From JBBDXS01 sp040902195 (GTDB lineage Bacteria > Chloroflexota > Dehalococcoidia > DSTF01 > RBG-16-68-14): a stretch of DNA of 64,000 bases. Below are positions 8,406 through 16,736 of the stretch, one piece after another. The stretch spans positions 62,001 through 126,000 of the forward strand of contig JBBDXS010000019.1 of the NCBI GenBank assembly GCA_040902195.1, read 5' to 3'. Made by a program: the position numbers and the translations under genes. Under the pieces are notes generated by a model. That model made no database searches and had not been told where the DNA came from. It worked only from the letters and a program-made list of their open reading frames with translations. Each line of letters begins with the position of its first letter. The first letter of the stretch is position 1.

Positions 8406-10181
8406 GTGTCCGAACCTGCTCGAAAGCACGACGAACAGCTCGACCTGCGCGCCGGCGCCCGGTTGATCGCGCGCGAGCTACGCCGGGAGTGGCACTCCCA
8501 GACAGCCGCGATAGTCGCCGCGGTCGTCTGGTCGGGCTGCCGCGTCGCCATTCCGCTGCTGACCGGACTCACGATTGACCGCGCTATTGACGTTTCGGGC
8601 GGCGCCGACACGGACAAGCTGCTCTGGTTCGCGCTGGCGATTGTGGCGGTGGCGGGGATACAGGGCGGCGCGGCGGCGATCCGGCGCTACTCCGCGATGC
8701 GTACGAGCTATCGCGTGGAGGCGGACTTGCGGAAGGCGCTCTACGACCGCGTTAACCGCCTCTCGTTCGACTACTACGACCGGACCGCGACAGGACAGCT
8801 GATGTCTCGGGGCAGCGCGGACCTGCACGAGATCCAAAACCTGGTCGTGATGATCCCGATCAACGGCGCGTTCCTCATGATGGCGCTCGGGTCGTTCGGC
8901 GTGCTGCTGTGGTTCCACGTGCCGCTGGCGCTCACCGCGATGGCGGTCTACCCGCTCGTCACGCTGATCACGATTCGCTTCTTCAACCGGCTCTTCCCTG
9001 CGACGGCGCGCGTGCAGCAAGGCCTGGGCGACATGACGGGTGTCGTCGAAGAGAACATCGCGGGCGCGCGGCTGGTGCGCTCGTTCGGGCGGGAGGACTA
9101 CGAAATCAACAAGCTGCGCAAGGTGACGTCGCAGATCTACGACGACCAGATGGAAGTCACGCGCTTGCGCACGATCTATACGCCGCTGTTCACGTTCCTG
9201 CCCGCGGTTGGACAGCTCGTCGTGCTCGGGTATGGCGGCTGGCTCGTGCTGCAGGGCGACTTAACGGCAGGGCAGTTTGTTGCGTTCTTCCAGTTCCTGA
9301 ACATGCTCGTCTGGCCGGTGCAGGGCCTCGGCGAGATCGTCGCGTCCGGACAGCGCGCAGCAACGTCGGCTGCGCGTGTCTGGAACGTCCTGCGGCAAGA
9401 GCCGACGATCCGCCAGGAGCCGCACGCGCGCTCGCTCCCGCCCGGCGGCGGTGACATCGAGTTCGAGCACGTGACGTTCGAGTACGAGAGCGGGCGGCCC
9501 GTGCTACGGGACTTCTCCCTAAACGTCCCGGCGGGCATGGCGATCGCGCTCGTCGGGCCAACCGGCTGCGGCAAATCGACTGTTGCGCGGCTGTTGCCGC
9601 GCTTCTACGACGTGACCGAGGGCACGATCAGGATCGATGGCGCCGACATCCGCGATCTAAAGCTGGCGGAGCTGCGGCAGAGCGTCGGGCTCGTGTTCGA
9701 GGACACGTTCCTGTTCTCGGACTCGATACGCAACAACATTGCGTATGGCAACCTCGACGCATCGGACGAGGAGATCGACGAGGCAGCGCTGCTGTCCCAG
9801 TCGATGGAGTTCATCGACAGGCTGCCGGACGGCTACGACACGGTGGTCGGCGAACAGGGCTTCTCGCTCTCCGGCGGCCAGCGGCAGCGTGTCGCGATCG
9901 CGCGGGCGGTGCTTATGCAGCCGCGCGTGCTGATCCTGGACGACGCGACATCGAGCGTCGATGCGCGCACCGAGGAGGAGATCCGCAACGCGCTCCGCCA
10001 GGTGATGGAAGGCCGCACGACGATCATCATTTCGCACCGGCTGTCGACGATCGCGCTGGCGGACGAAGTCGTGCTGATGGACCAGGGACAGCCCATCGAT
10101 CGCGGCACACACGGCGAGCTGCTGCGGCGTAGCGCGCGTTACAACGAGGTCCTCGGCCAGGCAGGAGCAGCCGCGCGATGA
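8406..10181 (+). CDS. ABC exporter half-transporter, degenerate-site subunit
   Basis: A 591-residue fused membrane/ATPase half-transporter: six helices in about residues 25-315, then the ATPase domain. It has Walker A GPTGCGKST, signature LSGGQRQR, Walker B VLILDDATSSVD and H-loop IISHRLSTI. The catalytic Glu after Walker B is replaced by Asp (LDD), the hallmark of the degenerate-site subunit in heterodimeric exporters such as TM287/288. The partner subunit begins 4 bp before its stop (ATGA). The start is GTG 8406. It probably exports a lipid or hydrophobic compound; the substrate cannot be read from sequence. Confidence 0.93.
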   Translation: MSEPARKHDEQLDLRAGARLIARELRREWHSQTAAIVAAVVWSGCRVAIPLLTGLTIDRAIDVSGGADTDKLLWFALAIVAVAGIQGGAAAIRRYSAMRTSYRVEADLRKALYDRVNRLSFDYYDRTATGQLMSRGSADLHEIQNLVVMIPINGAFLMMALGSFGVLLWFHVPLALTAMAVYPLVTLITIRFFNRLFPATARVQQGLGDMTGVVEENIAGARLVRSFGREDYEINKLRKVTSQIYDDQMEVTRLRTIYTPLFTFLPAVGQLVVLGYGGWLVLQGDLTAGQFVAFFQFLNMLVWPVQGLGEIVASGQRAATSAARVWNVLRQEPTIRQEPHARSLPPGGGDIEFEHVTFEYESGRPVLRDFSLNVPAGMAIALVGPTGCGKSTVARLLPRFYDVTEGTIRIDGADIRDLKLAELRQSVGLVFEDTFLFSDSIRNNIAYGNLDASDEEIDEAALLSQSMEFIDRLPDGYDTVVGEQGFSLSGGQRQRVAIARAVLMQPRVLILDDATSSVDARTEEEIRNALRQVMEGRTTIIISHRLSTIALADEVVLMDQGQPIDRGTHGELLRRSARYNEVLGQAGAAAR

Positions 10182-11974
10182 GCACGGACAAGGCTATGCT
10201 GGACGGGATCGAACGCGCGACACCGCGAGTGCACAGCCTGCGGGGCGCGGCGAAAATGCTCGCGCTACGATGGCCATGGCTAGTTCTCGCGACGGTCTCG
10301 CTCTGTCTGCTGGCGCTCTCGAGCCTGCTGCGGCCGCTCGTCATCCAGCACGCGATCGACAATGGGCTGTTCGAGGACGATACGAGCGTCATCTGGCAGT
10401 CGTCGGCCATCTTCGTCGTGCTGGCGATTGGCGCGTACGTCTTCCAGGGACTGAGCACGTATCTTATTTCTTGGATCGGGCAGGCGTTCATCCGCGATCT
10501 GCGCGTGCGGCTGTTCACGCACCTCCAGCGCCTCTCGATGTCGTTCTACGACCGGGAGAACTCCGGGCGGTTGTTGGCGCGGATGAGCGCCGACACGATC
10601 GCCGTGACAGACCTGATCAGCAACGCGTTCCTGATGGTGACGCAATCGCTGCTGCTGCTGATCGGCACCGTGATCATCCTGGTGTTGCTGAGCTGGCAGC
10701 TCTCGCTCGTGGCGCTCGTAGTGCTGCCGCCGCTTCTGATCGCGACGGCGATCTTTCGTGTGTACTCGGAACACGCGTACGATGCCGTGCGCGACCGCAT
10801 CGCGGACGTGCTGGTGCACATGCAGGAGTCGTTCGCAGGTATGCGAGTCGTGAAGGCGTTCGGGCGAGAGCGGCACAACATGGACCGCTTCGGTGAGATC
10901 AACGAGGCGAACTTCACGGCGAACCTGCGCACGGTGCGTATCTCGGCGATCTACATCCCGTTCATCGAGTTGCTGAGCGGCGTCGGGATCGGTCTCATCC
11001 TGTACTTCGGCGGGCGTGGCGTCTTGGGAGAGCAGGTCACGGTGGGGACGATCGCGGCGTTTGTCTTCTATCTGAACTTCATCTTCCAGCCGATCCAACA
11101 GCTCTCGCAGTTCTACGACCAGCTCATCGCGGGCACGGCGGCGCTGAACAAGATCTTCGCGCTGCTCGCGGTCGAGCCGGCGGTGCGGGAGCCACTGCGT
11201 CCTGCTTCCCTGCCCGCGGACGTGGACGGCCGCATCGAGTTCGAGCAGGTCACGTTCGGGTACGACGCGAGCAACCCGGTGCTCCACGACGTGAGCCTGA
11301 CGATCCCGGCCGGCCAGCGCGTCGCGCTCGTCGGCGCGACAGGGGCCGGCAAGTCGACGATCGCGCGGCTCACGCTGCGCTTCTATGACCCAACGCGCGG
11401 CCGCGTGCTGCTCGACGGCGTGGACCTGCGCGAGCTGGGCTTCGCTGACCTGCGCCGGTCTATCGTGATGGTGCCGCAGGAGGGGTTCCTTTTCAGCGGC
11501 ACGGTGCGGGACAACATCCGCTTCGGCAGGCCGGACGCGACCGACGACGAGGTGCGAGAGGCGTGCGAGCGCATCGGCATCGCCGACTTCGTCACGTCCT
11601 TGCCGGAGAGCTATGAGACGCTGGTGAGCTATCGCGGGTCGCGGCTATCGGCCGGAGAGAAGCAGCTCGTCTCGCTTGCGCGCGCGTTCCTCGCCGATCC
11701 GGCCGTGCTAATCCTGGACGAGGCGACATCGAGCCTCGATCCCGGCACGGAGGCGCTGGTCGAGCGTGCCGTGCAGACGTTGCTTTCGACGCGGACGAGC
11801 ATGGTGGTCGCGCACCGTTTGAGCACGGCCGAGCACGCCGACCGAATCCTCCTCGTGGACGGCGGCCGCGTTGTGGAGGACGGACGGCACGATGCGCTGG
11901 TGGCGCAGGACGGCCTGTACGCGAAGCTCTACCGTCAGTGGGCGCTCAGCCTGGAGGCGAGCGAAGTTGCGTAG
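10178..11974 (+). CDS. ABC exporter half-transporter, canonical ATPase subunit
   Basis: A 598-residue half-transporter with six membrane helices at about residues 30-330 followed by an ATPase domain. It has Walker A GATGAGKST, Walker B VLILDEATSSLD with the catalytic Glu intact, and H-loop VAHRLSTAEH. The signature reads LSAGEKQL rather than LSGGQ. Since the partner has LSGGQ but LDD, the dimer should have one fully competent and one weak ATP site. It is translationally coupled to the first subunit by an ATGA overlap. Confidence 0.93.
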   Translation: MSTDKAMLDGIERATPRVHSLRGAAKMLALRWPWLVLATVSLCLLALSSLLRPLVIQHAIDNGLFEDDTSVIWQSSAIFVVLAIGAYVFQGLSTYLISWIGQAFIRDLRVRLFTHLQRLSMSFYDRENSGRLLARMSADTIAVTDLISNAFLMVTQSLLLLIGTVIILVLLSWQLSLVALVVLPPLLIATAIFRVYSEHAYDAVRDRIADVLVHMQESFAGMRVVKAFGRERHNMDRFGEINEANFTANLRTVRISAIYIPFIELLSGVGIGLILYFGGRGVLGEQVTVGTIAAFVFYLNFIFQPIQQLSQFYDQLIAGTAALNKIFALLAVEPAVREPLRPASLPADVDGRIEFEQVTFGYDASNPVLHDVSLTIPAGQRVALVGATGAGKSTIARLTLRFYDPTRGRVLLDGVDLRELGFADLRRSIVMVPQEGFLFSGTVRDNIRFGRPDATDDEVREACERIGIADFVTSLPESYETLVSYRGSRLSAGEKQLVSLARAFLADPAVLILDEATSSLDPGTEALVERAVQTLLSTRTSMVVAHRLSTAEHADRILLVDGGRVVEDGRHDALVAQDGLYAKLYRQWALSLEASEVA

Positions 11975-12100
11975 AGCCGCTCGGGATACCTCAACGGCGG
12001 CTCGTTCGCATAGGTAACGTCCGCTACCCCACGGCCGCAGGACAAGTTCGTAACGGCCCTGCCGCGCCTGAGCTCTCGACTGGCTGCGTTTCCGGCTGTT

Positions 12101-12121
12101 ACGCCGGGTCGCCGTCGGCGT
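12101..12121 (+). terminator. Probable terminator of the ABC exporter operon
   Basis: ACGCCG and CGGCGT form a 6-bp stem around a 9-nt loop, followed at once by TATTT, 127 bases after the exporter stop. The stem is short, so this is a moderate call. Confidence 0.4.
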
Positions 12122-12161
12122 TATTTGATGGAAGGTTGGTGACCAACGGCAAGGGGGAGAA

Positions 12162-12353
12162 ATGCTCAAGAAGACGAATGAACTCAATCCTGAAGACCTT
12201 TCCAGTCTCAAGAACCTGATCTCGACTGAGAAGGCCCGGCTACGCTGGCGCCTCGGCGTCACGGCGAGCGACGACACGTGGAGGCTCAATCGGGCGGAGG
12301 GCGCGCCGACCGGCAAGATCTACCACGTGTTTAGCGCCTGTCTAGGCGACTAG
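12162..12353 (+). CDS. Small protein of unknown function (63 aa)
   Basis: A 63-residue protein with a strong ribosome site (GGGGGAG, 6 bases before ATG 12162), followed by a strong hairpin. It is charged and mostly helical in the first half (KKTNELNPEDLSSLKNLIS) and ends with GKIYHVFSACLGD. No membrane helix, signal peptide or known motif. I do not recognise it. The ribosome site and free-standing position support it being real. Confidence 0.5.
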   Translation: MLKKTNELNPEDLSSLKNLISTEKARLRWRLGVTASDDTWRLNRAEGAPTGKIYHVFSACLGD

Positions 12354-12379
12354 AGCGAACCTACCGCAGTACGTAGCGG

Positions 12380-12410
12380 CGAGGCCGCCGGCTTTGGAGC
12401 CGCGGCCTCG
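12380..12410. terminator. Bidirectional hairpin terminator
   Basis: CGAGGCCGC (12380-12388) pairs with GCGGCCTCG (12402-12410). An inner GGC/GCC pairing extends the stem to 12 bp with one bulged C. It lies between convergent genes (the small plus-strand gene and the minus-strand peptidase), so it probably ends transcription both ways. Confidence 0.6.
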
Positions 12411-12483
12411 AACGTTGTCCAGCGCATAGCGGGCGTCGCGCGCTGCAGCTCGACGAGCCTCCTACGGGAGGTCGCCCGCGGGG

Positions 12484-13230
12484 CTATTGCAGCCGATAGC
12501 TCCAGCCCTCACGGCGAAGCTCCGCTTTCCGTAGCTGGTAATCCGGGAGCACTGTTGCCACCAATTGCCAGAACGCTTTGCTGTGGCCCGGCCGGCGCAG
12601 ATGGCAGAGCTCATGGACGGCGATGTAGTCGATTACGGGGAGCGGCGCCATTACGAGGCACCAGTTGAACCGCAGCGTGCCGTCGTTGCCGCAGCTACCC
12701 CAGCGCGTCTTCTGGCTCTTGACGACCACTCGCTTCGGCTGAGCGCCGACCTGCGGCGCGAAGTACCTGACGCGCTCCAAAAGCGTGGCGCGGGCGCGCG
12801 ACATGTACCAACGCTCCAAGGCGTCGCTGATGTGGCTGCGCCGCTCATCTCCAAAGAGGCCCGCCGGGACGCGAAGTTCGAGACGCTCTCCGGCCAGCCG
12901 GACGGCCGTCCGAGGAGCGTCGCTGGCGTCGACGACATCGACCAACAAGTGCCGGCCGAGGTACGGGAGGGACTCTCCCGTAGCGAATGATCTCTCAGGA
13001 AGGCGCCGCGCTCCGTTGCGGTGCTCCTCGAGCTGCTTGCGGATCCAAGCTCTCTTCCCGTGTAGAAACGCATCGATCTCAGCGCGCGTGGTCCGCATGG
13101 GGACAGCGACTGAGAGGAGGCCCGTCGCGTCAACGGAGACCTCCAGCGTCCGGCGGCGGCGCCGGCTGCGCCTGAGTCGATACGCGATCGTGCCGGGGCC
13201 GATCTCGAGAGTCGCGTCCTCGGCCTGCAT
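12484..13230 (-). CDS. YgjP/SprT-like zinc metallopeptidase (DUF45)
   Basis: A 248-residue cytoplasmic protein of the YgjP/DUF45 family. The zinc site is HELCHLRRPGHSKAFW: HExxH plus a downstream His inside the family's conserved H-S-K-x-F-W string. Upstream, KSQKTRWGSC is the other family signature. Members are predicted peptidases; some are annotated as UTP-pyrophosphatase-like, and the physiological substrate is unknown. It lies 23 bases downstream of the desaturase gene on the same strand, so it is likely co-transcribed. Confidence 0.88.
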   Translation of the reverse strand: MQAEDATLEIGPGTIAYRLRRSRRRRRTLEVSVDATGLLSVAVPMRTTRAEIDAFLHGKRAWIRKQLEEHRNGARRLPERSFATGESLPYLGRHLLVDVVDASDAPRTAVRLAGERLELRVPAGLFGDERRSHISDALERWYMSRARATLLERVRYFAPQVGAQPKRVVVKSQKTRWGSCGNDGTLRFNWCLVMAPLPVIDYIAVHELCHLRRPGHSKAFWQLVATVLPDYQLRKAELRREGWSYRLQ

Positions 13231-13253
13231 GGCTGGGCTGGAGCTTCTTCGAT

Positions 13254-14420
13254 TTAGGCGTTCGGGCCGCGCAGAGGGGCGCTGACCTCGTGCAAGTACT
13301 GGAAGATCTCCTTGTTGGACTGCAGCAGGCTGCTCTCACGGTAGGGGATGGCGCGGGCTGCGCAGAAGGACCGGACGATCTTTTGAGCTTCTCGCAACTT
13401 GTTCCTCGGAATGGTGGGGAACAGGTGGTGCTCGATCTGATAGTTGAGTCCGCCGTACAAGAAGTCCGTTACAGGATGGGCGCTGATGTCTCTACTGGTC
13501 AGCACCTGTCGGCGCACGAAGTCGAGCTGGCTCTCGCTGTCGAGCAGCGGCATCCCTTTGTGGTTGGGCGCGAAGACCATGCCCATATGCAGACCGAGGA
13601 GTGCCTGGTGGACTGCGATAAATGCGAGAGCGTGCCAGACGGGGAGCACGTAAAACAGCAGGCCGAAGTAGAGGACGAAGTGGAGCGCCATGAGCAGCGC
13701 TTCGGCTACCTGATTCTTCGCTTTGCCCTGCAGGAGATATTGGGCGCTGGCGCTTCGCACGCCGACCCCTTCCAACAGGAGGACGGGCATGAAGTAGAAG
13801 CTCTGGTATCCAACGATGCGCCGCAGTATGCCTCGTTTGCTTCGCGCCTGCTCCTCGGAGAATGCGAAGACGGGCAAGGCGGTATGCGGGTCGAGGTCGA
13901 GGTCGTTGGGGTTGACGTGGTGCTCGTTGTGGGTGTCGACCCACCAACTGCGACTGAAACCGAGCAGCAGGTTCGTCGCCAGGGCGAAGAGGTCATTGTT
14001 AGCGGTGCGATTGAAGATCTGCCTGTGACCGGCGTCATGGACGAGGAACCCGAGCTGCGTAAACGCGAACGCCAGGAATGCGGCGTTCAGCAATTGCAGC
14101 CAGAAGTTGTCGACGATGATCAGGAACGCCAGGCTCGCGCCAAGGAAGGCAAGCCTGATGACCGTGTTGGAGACGTAGTAGCCCAGCTGCTTGTCCAGCA
14201 GCCCCTGTTGCATGATGAGGCGCTTCAGGTCGCCGTAGTCGTTCTGTTGTGGGTCCGGCTGGGGGGAAGCGGGGCGGAGCACGCGCCTACTGCTGGGATC
14301 CAGCGTGTGTTGTTCTCGGCGCTTCGTGGGAGCGACGGCCTCCGCCGCACTGCTGGGTAGGGCGTTTTCGGTAACCGTGGGCGGCCTCCTGTCCGTTGCT
14401 GCGTCCCTGCTTGCTGGCAT
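13254..14420 (-). CDS. Membrane fatty acid desaturase (acyl-lipid/acyl-CoA, front-end type)
   Basis: A 388-residue membrane di-iron desaturase. All three histidine boxes are visible: HDAGH, HNEHH (within WWVDTHNEHHVNP) and QIEHH. A Gln opening the third box is typical of front-end and linoleoyl-type desaturases. No cytochrome b5 domain is fused. Four hydrophobic segments flank the boxes. It introduces a double bond into membrane acyl chains using O2 and an external electron donor. The ATG at 14420 has no clear ribosome site, and a TATACT lies immediately upstream, so the start is uncertain. The first ~70 residues are low-complexity. Confidence 0.9.
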   Translation of the reverse strand: MPASRDAATDRRPPTVTENALPSSAAEAVAPTKRREQHTLDPSSRRVLRPASPQPDPQQNDYGDLKRLIMQQGLLDKQLGYYVSNTVIRLAFLGASLAFLIIVDNFWLQLLNAAFLAFAFTQLGFLVHDAGHRQIFNRTANNDLFALATNLLLGFSRSWWVDTHNEHHVNPNDLDLDPHTALPVFAFSEEQARSKRGILRRIVGYQSFYFMPVLLLEGVGVRSASAQYLLQGKAKNQVAEALLMALHFVLYFGLLFYVLPVWHALAFIAVHQALLGLHMGMVFAPNHKGMPLLDSESQLDFVRRQVLTSRDISAHPVTDFLYGGLNYQIEHHLFPTIPRNKLREAQKIVRSFCAARAIPYRESSLLQSNKEIFQYLHEVSAPLRGPNA

Positions 14421-14557
14421 CAGTATATCAGGCGATCCGCGAACGTACTCTGCCGCCGGCCGATCCGGCGTAGCTCGTTTTCGTCCTGGCGATCGCGGAG
14501 GAGCGAACGTCCGTGGCGCTCCTCCCAGGCAGGCGCATTGTCAGGAAGACCGGCACG

Positions 14558-15046
14558 TCAGGCAGGCCGGGCGCGGATGTGGCCGGCATGCTCCGCTAGG
14601 TGCTCCACGGGCTTCTGAAACAGGGCGGCGATCGTCAGCGTCTCGCCCATCCGCGTGGCGGACAATCGCAGCGTTTCATCGTTGAACGATTCCAGCACTG
14701 CCAGGAGCTTTCGTACAGCGGAGTCAAAGTCGGCGAGCACCGACGCGGGGGTCGCCTTCCGCGATGCGACGCGAACCCGCCACTCGCCCATCTTGTAGAG
14801 GATCGGCCGCAGGAAGGCAGGCGGATTGAGCGCCTTTCCGTCCTTCGCCTTCGCTATCTCACCCGCGAGGAACGAAGTGCCCGACGCCAGGTGCCATGCG
14901 AGTTGCCCGCAGGTATACGCGGGAATCCCGCTCTTCGTCTTCCATCCGTCGTCACCAATCTCCCCCACAAGTGTCGCGAATTCGGGCGCCATCGCCTCGA
15001 TCGCGCCGCGGATGACGATGCGGTCTGATGTCACTGTCGAGTCCAT
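14558..15046 (-). CDS. DinB-like four-helix protein
   Basis: A 162-residue protein with the DinB/DUF664 pattern: a first helix (IRGAIEAMAPEFATLVGEI), a central His in AWHLASGTSFLAGEI, and a C-terminal VEHLAEHAGHIRA supplying the other His ligands of the usual metal site. Members include thiol-dependent S-transferases (bacillithiol or mycothiol) and proteins of unknown role. ATG 15046 is chosen because AAGGAGTG lies 6 bases upstream; the frame continues upstream only through the tRNA fragment. It sits just outside the left edge of the putative island. Confidence 0.75.
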   Translation of the reverse strand: MDSTVTSDRIVIRGAIEAMAPEFATLVGEIGDDGWKTKSGIPAYTCGQLAWHLASGTSFLAGEIAKAKDGKALNPPAFLRPILYKMGEWRVRVASRKATPASVLADFDSAVRKLLAVLESFNDETLRLSATRMGETLTIAALFQKPVEHLAEHAGHIRARPA

Positions 15047-15112
15047 GCAGTCACTCCTTGCTATCCGTCTCTGCACCACGGCGTTCACGAGCAAGCGTAG
15101 CGCAACAGTGAA

Positions 15113-15167
15113 TTCGTATCTGGAGCGGGAGACGAGACTCGAACCCTCGACCCTCTGCTTGGGAAGC
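15113..15167 (-). repeat. Decayed 3' half of tRNA-Gly(CCC): putative attachment-site copy
   Basis: These 55 bases match 48935-48989 at 53 positions in the same orientation. The copy covers the anticodon, the 3' anticodon stem, the variable loop, the T arm, the 3' acceptor strand, the encoded CCA and 8 bases beyond the tRNA. The two mismatches break the T stem, and the 5' half does not form a D arm or acceptor stem, so it is not a working tRNA. A duplicated 3' half at the far end of a segment that starts at the intact tRNA is the standard footprint of site-specific integration. Confidence 0.75.
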
Positions 15168-15389
15168 GAAAGCTCGACAACGCCCTCCAAGCACCACAAT
15201 CCGAATCTGACGATGACGCACCTGCGAGGGGAACCAGATGGTCGTCAGATCTGCAATCGACGCCAACATAGCACAACTGACGCCAATTGAGCGAAACTCA
15301 CTGCTAACCCGGAGCTACATTCTCACCGGCCGTCGGACTACGACTAAGCCATCCGGAGATCGTGGTGCTCACCAGCCGCCGGGCACGTC

Positions 15390-16142
15390 TCACCGGTACT
15401 GGATCTCAAGCGGACGAGTGTACAGCGGATCTTCCCGCCTCATCAGGGCTTGCGCGACGAGGTAGACAAGTGTCTCAACGGCTGTCTCGCGCTGGTCGAA
15501 TGTCACCACCACGATGGCCGGGTCCAAGTCGAGATGTCTCTCCACCGAGACAACTCCTTGGGTTCGGGAGATCGCATCGACCACAGGCGCGGCGCAGTAG
15601 GCATCATCGCAGCGCAGGCTCTTCGAACGGAACTCGATACGCCCTCCATCCAGCGTCTTCACTTCGAGCACGCGCTCTCGGCCGACGGTAGTGACGAAGC
15701 GTAGCGGGCCGGACCGATCGTCCGGCTGATCGGTTCCCCTGGTGGCAGACGCCAGGTATTCGCGAAGCGCCTCTTCGGTAAGCTGGCCGACGTAGACCGC
15801 GCGGATGATGCCCTCGCTATCGATGAAGACGCTCTGCGGCATGCCGCGGACGCCGTAGGCATCGGCGACGACGAGTGTCGGATCCATGCCGACGCGCAGG
15901 CTGGAGGCACCGAGCGAATCCAGAAAGCTGCGCGCCCTGCCTGAGTTCTCACCGACATTGACGGCGAGGACGCTCAGGCGCTCGGAGCCGAGATCGGCCT
16001 GCAAGTCCCTGAGATCGGGCAGCTCGGCGACGCAGCTCGAGCACCACGTCGACCAGAAGTTGACGATCGTTGGGGTGCCGCGCAGGTCGCTCAGGCGCAC
16101 GGCCTCGCCATCAGGCGAATAGGCGAGGAAGTCGCGGGCCAC
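15390..16142 (-). CDS. TlpA/ResA-like thioredoxin with extra C-terminal domain (start uncertain)
   Basis: A redoxin-fold protein with active site CSSC (Cys34/Cys37, in NFWSTWCSSC) and the cis-Pro GMPQSVFI. From about residue 170 a second small domain follows, with two Cys (LRCDDAYCAAPVV) and a pattern resembling a heavy-metal-associated fold (GVVSVERHLDLDPAIVVVTF). GTG 16142 is the only standard start, but it cuts off the first strand of the redoxin fold. The frame stays open to a stop at 16382 and encodes a plausible membrane anchor (LLLLPVIAAAAVALYFLAL) without any ATG, GTG or TTG. A GGAGGG site lies 8 bases before an ATC at 16325. It is the last gene of a leftward redox operon. Confidence 0.8.
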   Translation of the reverse strand: MARDFLAYSPDGEAVRLSDLRGTPTIVNFWSTWCSSCVAELPDLRDLQADLGSERLSVLAVNVGENSGRARSFLDSLGASSLRVGMDPTLVVADAYGVRGMPQSVFIDSEGIIRAVYVGQLTEEALREYLASATRGTDQPDDRSGPLRFVTTVGRERVLEVKTLDGGRIEFRSKSLRCDDAYCAAPVVDAISRTQGVVSVERHLDLDPAIVVVTFDQRETAVETLVYLVAQALMRREDPLYTRPLEIQYR

Positions 16143-16327
16143 CTGGCCTTTCCTTGTTCCAACCTCAACGCCTTCGGGGGCGGCCGTGTCCAGGAGGCTG
16201 GCTCGCGCGGTCGACGCCGTGTCATCACGTAAGGCGAGGAAATAGAGCGCGACGGCGGCCGCAGCGATGACCGGCAGGAGGAGCAGCGCGCGCTTCCAGT
16301 CGATGAGGGCGGTCAGCAGGCGGATCG

Positions 16328-16726
16328 CTAGCGCCCTCCGAAAATGCGAGCGAGGAGTCCGCCCCGGACCGGCGCTTCCTTATCGGCTGGCTCCTCAGGC
16401 GGTGGCGCATACCGATCGAGATGCGTGCGCAGCTTATCGTCGGGGATGTAGCCCTGCATCCGTGACGTCTGCTTGCCGTCGCGGAACAGGATCATGGTGG
16501 GGATGCTGCGCACACCGTAGCGGGCCGCGGTCGCCGGGCTGTAGTCGATGTTGAGCTTACCGAAGGTGATCCGCCCGTCGTAATGCTTGGCGGCCCGTTC
16601 GACCACCGGGGCGACCGCCTTGCACGGCCCGCACCAGTCGGCGTAGAAGTCGACGAAGAGCAGCGGCTCTTCCGTGAGCACCTCCTCGAAGATCTCGTCA
16701 TCCAGCTCTTCCACCCAGCGGCTCAT
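16328..16726 (-). CDS. trxA: Thioredoxin
   Basis: A 132-residue thioredoxin with the canonical WCGPC site (Cys32/Cys35) and cis-Pro in SIPTMILF. The ~20-residue C-terminal tail is Pro/Glu-rich and ends RIFGGR. There is no signal peptide, so it is cytoplasmic. It lies between a DUF3179 lipoprotein gene (10-base gap) and the TlpA-like gene. The nearest reductase encoded in the window is the Grx-TrxR fusion at 30940. Its stop overlaps the region where the downstream gene's missing start should be. Confidence 0.92.
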   Translation of the reverse strand: MSRWVEELDDEIFEEVLTEEPLLFVDFYADWCGPCKAVAPVVERAAKHYDGRITFGKLNIDYSPATAARYGVRSIPTMILFRDGKQTSRMQGYIPDDKLRTHLDRYAPPPEEPADKEAPVRGGLLARIFGGR

Positions 16727-16736
16727 GCGCTTCCTC

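Noticed and set aside
13290..14360. 356-codon open frame on the plus strand
   Set aside because: It is antisense to the desaturase gene, whose three His boxes are unmistakable; its translation is charged and low-complexity, as expected of GC-rich shadows.
15113..15190. A second functional tRNA-Gly
   Set aside because: The T stem carries two mismatches and the 5' half cannot form a D arm or acceptor stem, so only the 3' half is tRNA-like.
15238..15465. 75-codon frame on the plus strand at the island's left edge (possible integrase remnant)
   Set aside because: No recombinase motif; it runs antisense into the end of the TlpA-like gene and has no ribosome site.
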